IMG/VR virus record: IMGVR_UViG_3300034279_000160 | Span: 1-20,767 of that record | Strand: one strand, 5' to 3' | From: a virus | Length of the DNA stretch: 20,767 bases | Shown here: piece by piece, positions 8,701 through 14,904 of the stretch | Layout: each line of letters opens with the position of its first letter | Numbering within the stretch: the first letter of the stretch is position 1 | Position numbers and translations under genes: made by a program | The notes under the pieces: generated by a model | Told to the model about the DNA's origin: nothing | Database searches by the model: none | The model's input: the letters and a program-made list of their open reading frames with translations, nothing else

Positions 8701-10394
8701 TTAATACAGGTACTATCGAAGGAAGAGCCTTTGCAAGAGAGCAAGCGGTTATTCTAAGCAGACTTAATGAGCAGAGCAACTTTGCTAAGTCTTGGGAAAG
8801 ATTTATTATCTGGAACAATGAACAGATTTTTAAGGCTTTTGGTGAAGAGTCTATTGGACTGGGCAAGGTTAAGTTTAGTACACTAGACTATCTCTCTTCT
8901 GATCCTACAACAGCTATTAGAGGTTTTGCCTTCCAGCTTAGAATGGGCCTCTTTGCTATGGACCAGTTGTATGTTCAGGGTTTGAACATTCTTCCTATGC
9001 TTGTCCTCCACCCCGTTGAAGGGTTTAAAGCGGCAGCAGCATACATGCCAATTAGAATGGCTATGAAGAATAGAAATCCGACTGTTATTAAAGAGGTGGC
9101 AAAGAGATCTGCTAAACTTCTTGATATGACAGAAGATGAATTTATTGAAATGACAGATCATTTTTATAACTCTGGTCGTTTTGATATTGGTGATACAATC
9201 TCTGAAGTTGGTGGTACTGGTGTAGACTTTGGAGCAGGGTACTTTAAGAAGGTGAAAGAAGCTGGCATGATCTTCTTCAAAGAGGGCGAAAGAATACCTC
9301 GTTCCTTCTCTCACTTCATTGCTTATAAAGAGTTTAAAAAGAAGTATCCGAATGTTAATACAAAAACAGCGGATGGTGCAAGAGTTCTTGATGAGTTCCT
9401 TATAAACTATTCTGAGGCTCTTACATTCAATATGAGCAGTGTTTCAAATGCTGGTTGGCAGAAGGGCTTTACTGGTCTTATGACACAGTGGCTATCTTAC
9501 AACGCAAGATTTATGGAAACAATCTTCTTCAGCAGAACACTAACTAAGGCTCAGAGATCTAAGCTTGCTCTTTCTCAGTTGTTCTTCTTCGGAGTTCAGG
9601 GTGCTGGCCTTGGTTATGCTCTTGACTACGGTCTTGAGAAAGCCGGTATTAGCTTGGATGTTAGTATGCACACTGGCGTTAAGCAGGGTATGTTGGACTA
9701 TCTCCTCACTGAGATTACAGGAGAGCCTACGAATATCAGCAGCAGACTTGGTATTGGTCAGGGTCTTGTAGACTACCTGTACAAGTGGGTTGAAGGAGAG
9801 GAAACCGCCCTTAGTCTTCTTGGTGGTCCCGGTACTAGTATCTCTCTTGACTTCTTGACTCAAGGTTTTAATCTTATGAAGACACTTGTAACTGGAGATG
9901 TTACACTTTCTAAGATAGCTCTTGAGAGAATGTTTAGAGAAATTAAGTCTGTCGATAAGACAATTCAGACTATCTACGCTTTGAATACTAGAGATATTAT
10001 AACGAAGAATGGCTTTGAACAGTTTAGAAATGCCTCTGATGCAGAGATATTCTTAAACGCTCTTTCTGTTCCTCTTCAGGAAAGCCAGATTGGGTTTACT
10101 ATTAGTGATGCCCTTAATAAGCAGAGAGAGTATACGAAGGAAATGGCTAATAAAGCTAAAGACCTTTATAGAAGAATGAACGATGCTTATAAAGCAGGGG
10201 ATATTGAAACAGCAAACCATTTGTCTAACACTATCAATGCTATTCGCTTGGGTATTACATATACTGAAAGAGATAATTTTGAATTTATGGTAAGACCAAG
10301 TTTGGAATCTTTTGCAGAAACAATGACTATGAAAGCTTGGAAGAGTGGTCTTGATTATCAGGCAACTCAGGGAAGAAAGGTAATAGAGGAATAA
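5727..10394 (+). CDS. Giant internal virion (ejection) protein, T7 gp16-like position
   Basis: At 1555 residues this is the largest gene here. Most of it is helical and charged. Residues about 1065-1115 ('RGFAFQLRMGLFAMDQLYVQ', then a hydrophobic 'GLNILPMLVLHPVEGF') and 1249-1310 ('GLMTQWLSYNARFMETIFF', then 'LFFFGVQGAGLGYALDYGL') are the features I recognise from large podoviral ejection proteins. These proteins form the inner core and then a tunnel across the periplasm and inner membrane. No lytic transglycosylase domain is visible at the N-terminus, unlike T7 gp16; a separate GH104 gene follows two genes later. Residues about 434-481 ('FSLTDFMKVSGLEKKDTFLY', 'VKQLRQDGIISSSNK') resemble a winged-helix DNA-binding segment. 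The start overlaps the preceding stop (TAATG). Arg codons are mostly AGA/AGG. Confidence 0.75.
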   Translation: MDNPTSIFPTVEETTPNIFPESSAEKQIKERKEFIVSLAERYADNTGMPVSQAVDKAEFEGTASITPSAVIGVTERDVFEEAYRSLKTPEQMKQSLENYVKNKQIFAVAKEDIDVAEKVVADPLSISDTRLLKMAKLRTAVQKIMPERSIFGTTVDFLGYLGREATYGSLENVAYVLGIGGKTAREQGWYKRLLDSPIEETDAVAAEIANEMASFGLIGDNTFYLSQLSEGTLAQGLTENEALWAAIDIAALGAGKVAKLAKATDAAVDATRVATAVDPADMKIATSGIAAGDNVVKRAIVDGVETSVELPRQTAPGISRVATVNAENAITPTMKPVYDVEASNKINAVLQKTLNIYKTQVATPNELVKSVEKYAEDLTRTTSYGILNVTRDIPIVATGKAAKTVKVAGKTAGELLPGVRKSVYKKALDVVKTAEKAGKDFSLTDFMKVSGLEKKDTFLYVKQLRQDGIISSSNKILNIKPKVTTTSVAAEPVSDVTAPLKVEDIGGLNSYDLTVYMGRKDGTPFKTKVSGEKAAAQLGGTLVKLVDGYVVKRSRTLPIEFSLKTSLTKEQQELRSLPLDFLMSPEVTSNLATEAIMKSGISKLNAVGRQIGRELGKSLSGLSWKEKDGLLNVVNELTNDYARRNWYNEAEFNNIYYRYTNTLPSEKVYKAYKLRADLYETAYILRADDALKTAINNNEFIGRFKNSIDKKIKKVSVADSEDVFDFDTGKLVKASDIKGKAIYEIRDEVGLDLGDYKQFYVTGTLENNRGLAHADVLGYKPGANRALPNASHVVVQDNIVETISGAKRTLTPKTVLVERTEGITNKAVTEINTILKAVRDVYRGNVEAVRAAPGLDDIIRANNSFNPNIEDVDDFIKFMDEAGLSYSDVRVERMDTTFDGKRTFRDLYDLNTNPVGRRPDLILHGYGTKGIHMRNPLEAIEREYTRGVNIAATTRYFDTAIPDFMKKGEKYIDNFNSIKNLPNIQKIREAVINTGTIEGRAFAREQAVILSRLNEQSNFAKSWERFIIWNNEQIFKAFGEESIGLGKVKFSTLDYLSSDPTTAIRGFAFQLRMGLFAMDQLYVQGLNILPMLVLHPVEGFKAAAAYMPIRMAMKNRNPTVIKEVAKRSAKLLDMTEDEFIEMTDHFYNSGRFDIGDTISEVGGTGVDFGAGYFKKVKEAGMIFFKEGERIPRSFSHFIAYKEFKKKYPNVNTKTADGARVLDEFLINYSEALTFNMSSVSNAGWQKGFTGLMTQWLSYNARFMETIFFSRTLTKAQRSKLALSQLFFFGVQGAGLGYALDYGLEKAGISLDVSMHTGVKQGMLDYLLTEITGEPTNISSRLGIGQGLVDYLYKWVEGEETALSLLGGPGTSISLDFLTQGFNLMKTLVTGDVTLSKIALERMFREIKSVDKTIQTIYALNTRDIITKNGFEQFRNASDAEIFLNALSVPLQESQIGFTISDALNKQREYTKEMANKAKDLYRRMNDAYKAGDIETANHLSNTINAIRLGITYTERDNFEFMVRPSLESFAETMTMKAWKSGLDYQATQGRKVIEE

Positions 10395-10395
10395 C

Positions 10396-12357
10396 ATGGC
10401 AAGTCTTTTCAAACCAGAGATTAGAGAAATTGGTGGTACAAATATTTCTGTCTACCAGCCCCCGTCTGTTGATTACTCAAATGTAATTGCCGGTGTAGGT
10501 AGTGCTTTATTTGAATCACTAACACCCCCGAAGCCTGAAAAGATGTCGGAGACAGAGCAGAAGAACCAGTTCCTTGCACCATATTTGCAGAGGCAGGAAG
10601 AGATCTTGAGTTCTGATATCCCTGATGTAAAGAAGTCAGTGCTGGTAAAGGAACTTGAAAAAGAAGTGGCAAAGAATAATGCTGCTTATCTTGATACCTT
10701 CCAGAAAGCTTCTCAGTCTATTACCTCCTATTACGATCCTTCTGGAGATCAAATTGGAAAGTACTATGAGCAACTGAATAAGTGGGCTAATAGTGATGAT
10801 CCTATTGGTCAGTCTGCTAGGGTAAATGCTCTTGCAAAGGCAACGGATAAAGAAGGTAATGTTGATGACTCTATCTTTATGTCAGAGTTGTCTGCTTCCT
10901 TTAACTATGATAATGCCAGAAAAGAACAACTTTCTGTAATGAACAGGAATATTGATACTAATAAAGCAACACAAGAGTTTACTTTTACAACTGAGTTTGC
11001 TCCTATGGCTGTCGATATTGTTCAGAAGGATATCGAAACATTCACTAGCAAGCCTATGATTCAGACTGTTCTCAATAAGATTAAGGATAGTTATGCTCTT
11101 TCTATCGGAGAGGCTGGTACAGCCAGCTATCTTTCTGGTCTTATCAAACAGCAGAAGGAAGCTATGAAGGCTAAGCTTCAGAAAGAACAAATCCTTGGAG
11201 GTATCAATCCAAATGATTCTAAGTTTAGTGTAGAGCCTCTCCTTGCGCCATATACTGATCTTGAGAATGCTCTGACAAATGCCAGTACGGCTGTTACAAA
11301 GGCTATTGAAACTTCTGAAAATCAGAAGAACGCTATCTTCCTTAAGACAGCACCAGAGGCTTTCCAGCAGTTTAAGGCTCTTGGTAATCTTCCTTCTGTT
11401 ATCGCAGATAGAGTGGCTATTAATTTAGCTGTTGCACAGGGAGAAACAAAAGTTATTCAAGAACTAGCTGATTCTTTGAAAGTTCCTACTTATGATCTTA
11501 ACTTGCCTTTTATTGGAACTGGAATGACTAGTACAATTGGTACAATTCCAAATCAGAGCATGAATGGTACTTCTGAAACTGAAAGACTTTTGCCAGAATG
11601 GGACAGTGCTAGTATTACACAGATTGCTGGTTCTACACCTACTAATCAAGCAGAACAGTTAAAGATTGCTAATATCCACTTTAAGGGGTATGTTTCTGGT
11701 ACGATTGATGATGCCCAGAAAGCAGATCAAATGTTTAAGGATCTTTCTGCTGCCTATGGTATTCTTGCAACAAGAGTACAGGGTAATGTCCAGACTGGTG
11801 TAACACCACTTGACCAGACAAAGCTTTTCTTCGGACCCTCTGCTTTTAATATGGTTAGTGATATCCAGAAGAAGTCTCCGAAGAGTGGTGAGTCCCTTTA
11901 TCTTCAGATGAATAAAACAATTCAGGCAGAGGCTATTAGGCATCGGGGGTATATTGGTTCTTATCTCTCTAGTGCTTTTAATAATAATAATCCATTTAGT
12001 CTTGTTATTAATGATCGTGGTGTTGTAGAGATTAAGGTTAATCCCGAAGCTAGGAAAGATCCTTTCCTCATTGCAGCGACTGCTCCGATTAAGGAAGATC
12101 CTACTAAAATTCCAGACTATATGTCAGACGATGAGATCTTCGATAAAGCCTTTGGAATGTACAATAAGCTTGTTGGTAGAACTGCTGATGTACGGAAGTC
12201 TATTGAGGCTCTTAATCTTCTCCTTAAGGCTTCTGAAAGACTTCCTGAGAACATTAAGAAGTCTCCTGACTTTGCCGGTATTCAGCTTAGAGAACAGCTT
12301 ATACTTCTGCCACAGTATCAGGGCATGACTGTTAACGGTAATGGTTCACCGGAGTAA
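10396..12357 (+). CDS. Internal virion protein, T7 gp15-like position
   Basis: This 653-residue protein is mainly helical and Lys/Gln/Ala-rich, with no Cys in the parts examined and no signal peptide. I do not see a catalytic motif. The call as the second large ejection protein is from position (directly after the giant ejection protein), size (T7 gp15 is about 747 residues) and composition. The N-terminal stretch 'LFKPEIRE....TNISVYQPP' resembles that of the next gene product (LYKPIINE...TNVTVQEP), which hints at a shared packaging or docking signal. AGAGGA at 10385-10390 stands five bases before the ATG; one base separates it from the preceding stop. Confidence 0.65.
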   Translation: MASLFKPEIREIGGTNISVYQPPSVDYSNVIAGVGSALFESLTPPKPEKMSETEQKNQFLAPYLQRQEEILSSDIPDVKKSVLVKELEKEVAKNNAAYLDTFQKASQSITSYYDPSGDQIGKYYEQLNKWANSDDPIGQSARVNALAKATDKEGNVDDSIFMSELSASFNYDNARKEQLSVMNRNIDTNKATQEFTFTTEFAPMAVDIVQKDIETFTSKPMIQTVLNKIKDSYALSIGEAGTASYLSGLIKQQKEAMKAKLQKEQILGGINPNDSKFSVEPLLAPYTDLENALTNASTAVTKAIETSENQKNAIFLKTAPEAFQQFKALGNLPSVIADRVAINLAVAQGETKVIQELADSLKVPTYDLNLPFIGTGMTSTIGTIPNQSMNGTSETERLLPEWDSASITQIAGSTPTNQAEQLKIANIHFKGYVSGTIDDAQKADQMFKDLSAAYGILATRVQGNVQTGVTPLDQTKLFFGPSAFNMVSDIQKKSPKSGESLYLQMNKTIQAEAIRHRGYIGSYLSSAFNNNNPFSLVINDRGVVEIKVNPEARKDPFLIAATAPIKEDPTKIPDYMSDDEIFDKAFGMYNKLVGRTADVRKSIEALNLLLKASERLPENIKKSPDFAGIQLREQLILLPQYQGMTVNGNGSPE

Positions 12358-12365
12358 AAGAAGAA

Positions 12366-13091
12366 ATGGAACTTTATAAACCAATTATAAATGAAGATAG
12401 AGCTTTTACTAATGTAACTGTTCAAGAGCCTAGCAAAACAGATACATCTTCTGATGCTATTTACATGCTTGGTCAGTCTATTGCTAAAGCTCTAAGTCAA
12501 TTTGGTGGGGAAAGACTAGCTGTAGAATCTCCGGAAGTTATTCAGCAAGCTCAGGCTGAAGCTGTTGTTACTCCTCAACCTGCTCAGATAAATGATACTG
12601 GTAGAGTGAACGATGGTAGGGTTCAGACTGTAACTGATACCGCTCTTCCGTTAGAGGCTAAAGCCTTCCTTGATACTATCTCAAGGTATGAGTCGAGGGG
12701 GTATAATATTATCGTCGGAGAAGGACGGTATGGCGCTCCTGCTACATTCTCAGACTTTACAAAACATCCTAATGTAATTGGCATGAGGACTATTGCTGGT
12801 CCTAGTACTGCTGCTGGTAGATACCAGTTTGTCTATAAAACTTGGAAGGCTCTGCAACAGCAGTATCCCGGTCAGTTTACAGACTTTACTCCTGTTACTC
12901 AGGATAGGGCTGCTTGGAGATATGCACAGGATGTCTTTAAGCAAAGGACAGGACAGGATCTCCTATCTGTTTTAAGAGAAGGTGGGGTAGGCTCTGCACA
13001 GACTTTCCTGAAGAATATCTGGATTGGTTTTGGTCTTGATCCGAATGTAATGGAAACTTACAATCAAGCTTTTAAGAGGTATACATCATAA
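12366..13091 (+). CDS. GH104 lambda R-like lytic transglycosylase, probably virion-associated
   Basis: This 241-residue protein has a catalytic half (about residues 98-235) that follows phage lambda endolysin R step by step: 'FLDTISRYESRGYNIIVG' with the likely catalytic acid E109, 'FSDFTKHP' (128-135), 'STAAGRYQF' (147-155), 'DFTPVTQD' and 'KNIWIGFG'. Enzymes of this family (GH104) cleave the MurNAc-GlcNAc bond of peptidoglycan without hydrolysis. The first 95 residues are not part of lambda R. They are Gln/Val-rich and begin with 'LYKPIINE...TNVTV', like the N-terminus of the preceding ejection protein. There is no signal peptide or membrane anchor. With no holin nearby and a gene order inside the ejection cluster, a role in opening the wall at infection is more likely than lysis, though lysis cannot be excluded. 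Confidence 0.8.
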   Translation: MELYKPIINEDRAFTNVTVQEPSKTDTSSDAIYMLGQSIAKALSQFGGERLAVESPEVIQQAQAEAVVTPQPAQINDTGRVNDGRVQTVTDTALPLEAKAFLDTISRYESRGYNIIVGEGRYGAPATFSDFTKHPNVIGMRTIAGPSTAAGRYQFVYKTWKALQQQYPGQFTDFTPVTQDRAAWRYAQDVFKQRTGQDLLSVLREGGVGSAQTFLKNIWIGFGLDPNVMETYNQAFKRYTS

Positions 13092-13363
13092 TGGCTATCG
13101 AATATCGTGGTGAAAGATTTGCTGGGTACAATAAACCTAAGAGAACACCGAATGCAGGGAAGTCTCACGCTGTCCTAGCTAAAGAGGGTAGCACTGTTAA
13201 GCTTATCCGCTTTGGTCAGCAGGGTGTCTCAGGATCTCCTAAGAAGGCTGGGGAGTCTGCATCGTATAGGAAGAGGCGTGAGTCCTTTAAGGCTAGACAT
13301 GCGAAGAATATTTCTAAGGGCAAGATGTCTGCTGCCTATTGGGCTGATAAGGTAAAGTGGTAA
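13091..13363 (+). CDS. Small basic phage protein ('KMSAAYW' family)
   Basis: This 90-residue, very basic protein reads 'RFGQQGVSGSPKKAGES', then 'KARHAKNISKGKMSAAYW' and ends 'ADKVKW'. I recognise this as a small conserved family of environmental tailed phages, usually annotated as hypothetical or structural; its biochemical role is not known to me. Its composition (Lys, Arg, Ser, Gly) suits binding to DNA or RNA or to an acidic partner in the virion. The ATG overlaps the previous stop by one base (TAATG) and its own stop overlaps the next ATG in the same way, so translation is coupled. It is the first of a run of short basic genes. Confidence 0.7.
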   Translation: MAIEYRGERFAGYNKPKRTPNAGKSHAVLAKEGSTVKLIRFGQQGVSGSPKKAGESASYRKRRESFKARHAKNISKGKMSAAYWADKVKW

Positions 13364-13500
13364 TGGCAAAGCAAGGTCTTTACGCTAACATTTGGGCTAA
13401 GCGAAATGCTGGCAAGAAAATGAGGAAGAAGGGTGAGAAAGGCGCACCTACAGATAAAGCCTTTAGGGAGGCTGCTAAGACAGCAAAGAAAAAGAAATGA
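13363..13500 (+). CDS. 45-residue basic protein ('KQGLYANI.AKR' family)
   Basis: This very short gene encodes 45 residues starting 'MAKQGLYANIWAKRNAGKKM', followed by 'RKKGEKGAPTDKAFREAAKT' and a lysine tail. I know the pattern 'QGLYANI.AKR....KMRK.G.KGAPT' from small phage proteins found near structural genes. The reading frame begins at an ATG that overlaps the previous stop (TAATG) and ends at TGA 13498-13500, which overlaps an ATG (ATGA). About two fifths of the residues are Lys or Arg. No function is known to me. It is easily missed because of its length, but the conserved motif and coupling on both sides make it a real gene. Confidence 0.75.
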   Translation: MAKQGLYANIWAKRNAGKKMRKKGEKGAPTDKAFREAAKTAKKKK

Positions 13501-13525
13501 TGACAACAAACAATACTGGTAATTT

Positions 13526-13534
13526 AAGAAGGAG
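13526..13534 (+). promoter_or_regulatory. Strong ribosome binding site that selects an internal start
   Basis: AAGAAGGAG lies seven bases before ATG 13542. It is one of the best sites in the window and argues that translation of this frame starts here rather than at ATG 13497, 45 bases upstream. Confidence 0.7.
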
Positions 13535-13541
13535 TTCTATT

Positions 13542-13799
13542 ATGCCGGGAAAAGGTCAGCCGTATAAGAAGCCAATGAAGAAGACAGTGCCGAAGCCGAA
13601 GGCAATGAGGAAAATAGACCCCTATGCTGAAGGTATTGATCCTTCTGCTGGTGCTGGTGTACCACTCAGTGCGTATAGAGAGTCTGTTCCTACGCCCCGT
13701 ATGAAGCCCTCAAGACCTCAGACAGTTAATAGAGTTGGTAAGGGTGATTTCCTCATGCCCTCTAATACTGGTAAGAAGGTTTACAGGAGAATGAAGTAA
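13542..13799 (+). CDS. Small basic Pro/Lys-rich protein carrying one PQTVNR module
   Basis: From ATG 13542 this gives 85 residues, beginning 'MPGKGQPYKKPMKKTVPKPK'. The frame is open back to ATG 13497 (100 residues), but the strong site at 13526-13534 favours the shorter form. It is rich in Lys and Pro and probably mostly disordered. Near its end 'RPQTVNRVGKGDFLMP' repeats, at protein and DNA level, the module that occurs in tandem in the gene at 14141-14902. The two genes therefore share ancestry or a binding partner. I do not recognise a wider family. The stop overlaps the next ATG (TAATG). Confidence 0.65.
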   Translation: MPGKGQPYKKPMKKTVPKPKAMRKIDPYAEGIDPSAGAGVPLSAYRESVPTPRMKPSRPQTVNRVGKGDFLMPSNTGKKVYRRMK

Positions 13800-13984
13800 T
13801 GGCTAAGAAGCCAACGAAGCAACAGAAGAAGATTTCTAAAGTAATGAGAGAGTTCAAGGCTGGTACTCTCCATGCTGGTGTAAATCCGAAGGGGCCAAAG
13901 AAGGCTAAAATAGTTAAGAATCCGAAACAGGCTATTGCTATCGCGCTTTCTGAAGCTGGTGTAAAAAGAAAAGGAAAAAGATAA
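13799..13984 (+). CDS. DUF6496-like small basic protein
   Basis: This is a 61-residue protein: 'KKISKVMREFKAGTLHAG', then 'KIVKNPKQAIAIALSEAG' and a basic tail. The combination 'K..KVM.EFK.G.L..G......V.N.KQA.AIALSEA' is the pattern I associate with the DUF6496 family, found in phages and also in bacteria, of unknown function. About a third of residues are Lys or Arg. Both ends are coupled to neighbours by TAATG overlaps. The part 'NPKQAIAIALSEAG' should form an amphipathic helix. Its place in a chain of similar short basic genes suggests a shared job, perhaps DNA or capsid binding, but this is inference. Confidence 0.75.
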   Translation: MAKKPTKQQKKISKVMREFKAGTLHAGVNPKGPKKAKIVKNPKQAIAIALSEAGVKRKGKR

Positions 13985-14139
13985 TGGCTAAGAAGTCTAT
14001 GAGACATGGTATGAAGGAAGAGAAAGCCGAGATGAAGGGCGGTAAGTATCGTGGTGGGTATAAGGAAGAGATGGCTGAGATGAGAGCCATGAAGAAGCCC
14101 GCTAAGAAGAAGAAGTCTTCTGGTAAGAAGGGTAAGTAA
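13984..14139 (+). CDS. 51-residue Lys/Met/Glu-rich protein
   Basis: This short gene encodes 51 residues: 'MAKKSMRHGMKEEKAEMKGG', 'KYRGGYKEEMAEMRAMKKPA', then a lysine/serine tail. It has seven Met and a strongly alternating charge pattern that would form a helix. The ATG overlaps the preceding stop (TAATG) and the stop TAA 14137-14139 is one base before the next ATG. I do not recognise a family. The regular coupling, the composition shared with its neighbours and the absence of any gap support a real gene, although direct evidence is thin at this length. Confidence 0.6.
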   Translation: MAKKSMRHGMKEEKAEMKGGKYRGGYKEEMAEMRAMKKPAKKKKSSGKKGK

Positions 14140-14140
14140 G

Positions 14141-14902
14141 ATGGATAAGGCAACATATCTTAACTCTCTTAAGAAGAAGAAGAAGAAAACAGATTCTTCT
14201 GCCAAACCTCAGACAGTGAATAGGACTGGTAAGAGTGATGTAATTAAACCTCAGACAGTGAATAGGACTGGTAAGAGTGATGTAATTAAACCTCAGACAG
14301 TGAATAGGACTGGTAAGAGTGATGTAATTAAACCTCAGACAGTGAACAGAGTTGATAAGGCAACATATCTTAACTTTCTTAAGAAGAAGAAGAAAGTAGG
14401 GGTAGAAGAAGGTCTTACTTCTGCATATGAATATGGGAAGGCTAAGATTAAACAGGCTTACGAAGCAGCTAGTAGACCAACTGGAACAAGCGCGCTTATA
14501 CCTACTAAAGCCAAGACAGCTAAGTCGGAAGGTCCGGGTAGAATGGGTAGTCAGACTATTACTACTGCTAAGACTAGATCTTCTGTTGGTGGTCCCGGTG
14601 CTGCAAGAGCATTGGAGGATAGACCATCAGTATCCGCTACTGCTGCAACTGCTGGTCCGGGTAGAATGGGTAGTCAGACTGTTACTGCTCCTAAGAGAAT
14701 CGGTGTTAATGCCACTCCTCCCGGTGGTCCTCCTTCAGGTACAAGACCATCAGTAGCCGCTGCTGCTGCAACTGCTGCTTCCGCAGTTAATAACAAAGGG
14801 GCTGCACCAAAAGGTACAACCCCTACTAAGCGTTATAAGAATGCCCGTGAGAGACGTATGGCTGAGAGGTACGCTATCGGTACTTCCGGTAGACCTATGT
14901 AA
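14141..14902 (+). CDS. Repeat-containing basic low-complexity protein, last late gene
   Basis: This is a 253-residue protein of three parts. Residues 1-21 are 'MDKATYLNSLKKKKKKTDSS' plus Ala. Residues 22-63 are three exact copies of a 14-residue unit (KPQTVNRTGKSDVI), then a fourth start 'KPQTVNRVDKATYLNFLKKK', which restates the N-terminus. Residues 131-212 hold two imperfect 41-residue copies beginning 'GPGRMGSQT'. The tail is Ala-rich and then basic (RYKNARERRMAERYAIG). No enzyme or membrane motif is visible and much should be disordered. It is the last gene of the rightward module, two bases from the stop of the converging gene. Its 3' part also contains the hairpin that I read as the terminator of the leftward transcript. 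Function unknown. Confidence 0.75.
   Translation: MDKATYLNSLKKKKKKTDSSAKPQTVNRTGKSDVIKPQTVNRTGKSDVIKPQTVNRTGKSDVIKPQTVNRVDKATYLNFLKKKKKVGVEEGLTSAYEYGKAKIKQAYEAASRPTGTSALIPTKAKTAKSEGPGRMGSQTITTAKTRSSVGGPGAARALEDRPSVSATAATAGPGRMGSQTVTAPKRIGVNATPPGGPPSGTRPSVAAAAATAASAVNNKGAAPKGTTPTKRYKNARERRMAERYAIGTSGRPM
14144..14395 (+). repeat. Direct repeat pair flanking the 42-base tandem array
   Basis: About 41 bases starting at 14144 recur starting at 14354 with one clear internal difference (ctct against tttc), coding DKATYLN-x-LKKKKK both times. The copies are 210 bases apart, exactly five times the 42-base unit that lies between them, which suggests one duplication history for the whole region. Confidence 0.85.
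14204..14350 (+). repeat. 42-base tandem repeat, three exact copies and a partial fourth
   Basis: Units at 14204-14245, 14246-14287 and 14288-14329 are identical; 14330-14350 begins a fourth that then diverges. Each unit codes KPQTVNRTGKSDVI. The absence of silent differences means the copies are recent or kept identical by slippage or recombination. A diverged single copy lies in the gene at 13542-13799 (about 13714-13758). Confidence 0.95.
14531..14776 (+). repeat. 123-base imperfect tandem repeat, two copies
   Basis: Copies at 14531-14653 and 14654-14776 code 41 residues each. Both start with 'GPGRMGSQT' and end with 'RPSV.A.AATA'; the middles have diverged. The first 27 bases are identical in both. 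Divergence here, against identity in the 42-base array, suggests an older event. Confidence 0.85.
14787..14824 (-). terminator. Intrinsic terminator of the leftward module, inside a + strand gene
   Basis: In leftward RNA, 14824-14813 pairs with 14808-14797 to give a 12-bp stem with a UUUU loop, followed by UUGUUAUUAAC. Two pairs (14802 with 14819, 14805 with 14816) are G.U in leftward RNA but C.A mismatches in rightward RNA, so the stem is complete only for - strand transcripts. It lies about 80-110 bases past the stop of the last leftward gene, within the coding sequence of the repeat gene. Confidence 0.65.
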
Positions 14903-14904
14903 GA

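Noticed and set aside
13497-13541. ATG 13497 as the start of the Pro/Lys-rich small gene
   Set aside because: It would couple by ATGA to the previous gene, but the strong site at 13526-13534 points to ATG 13542; the longer form is possible but less likely.
14204-14350. Regular tandem repeats considered as a CRISPR array
   Set aside because: Units are directly adjacent with no unique spacers and are in frame within a coding gene.
14874-14892. Seven-bp hairpin (CTATCGG / CCGGTAG) near the end of the last + gene, as a shared terminator
   Set aside because: No U-rich tail follows on either strand; the hairpins at 14787-14824 and 15081-15116 are far better terminators.
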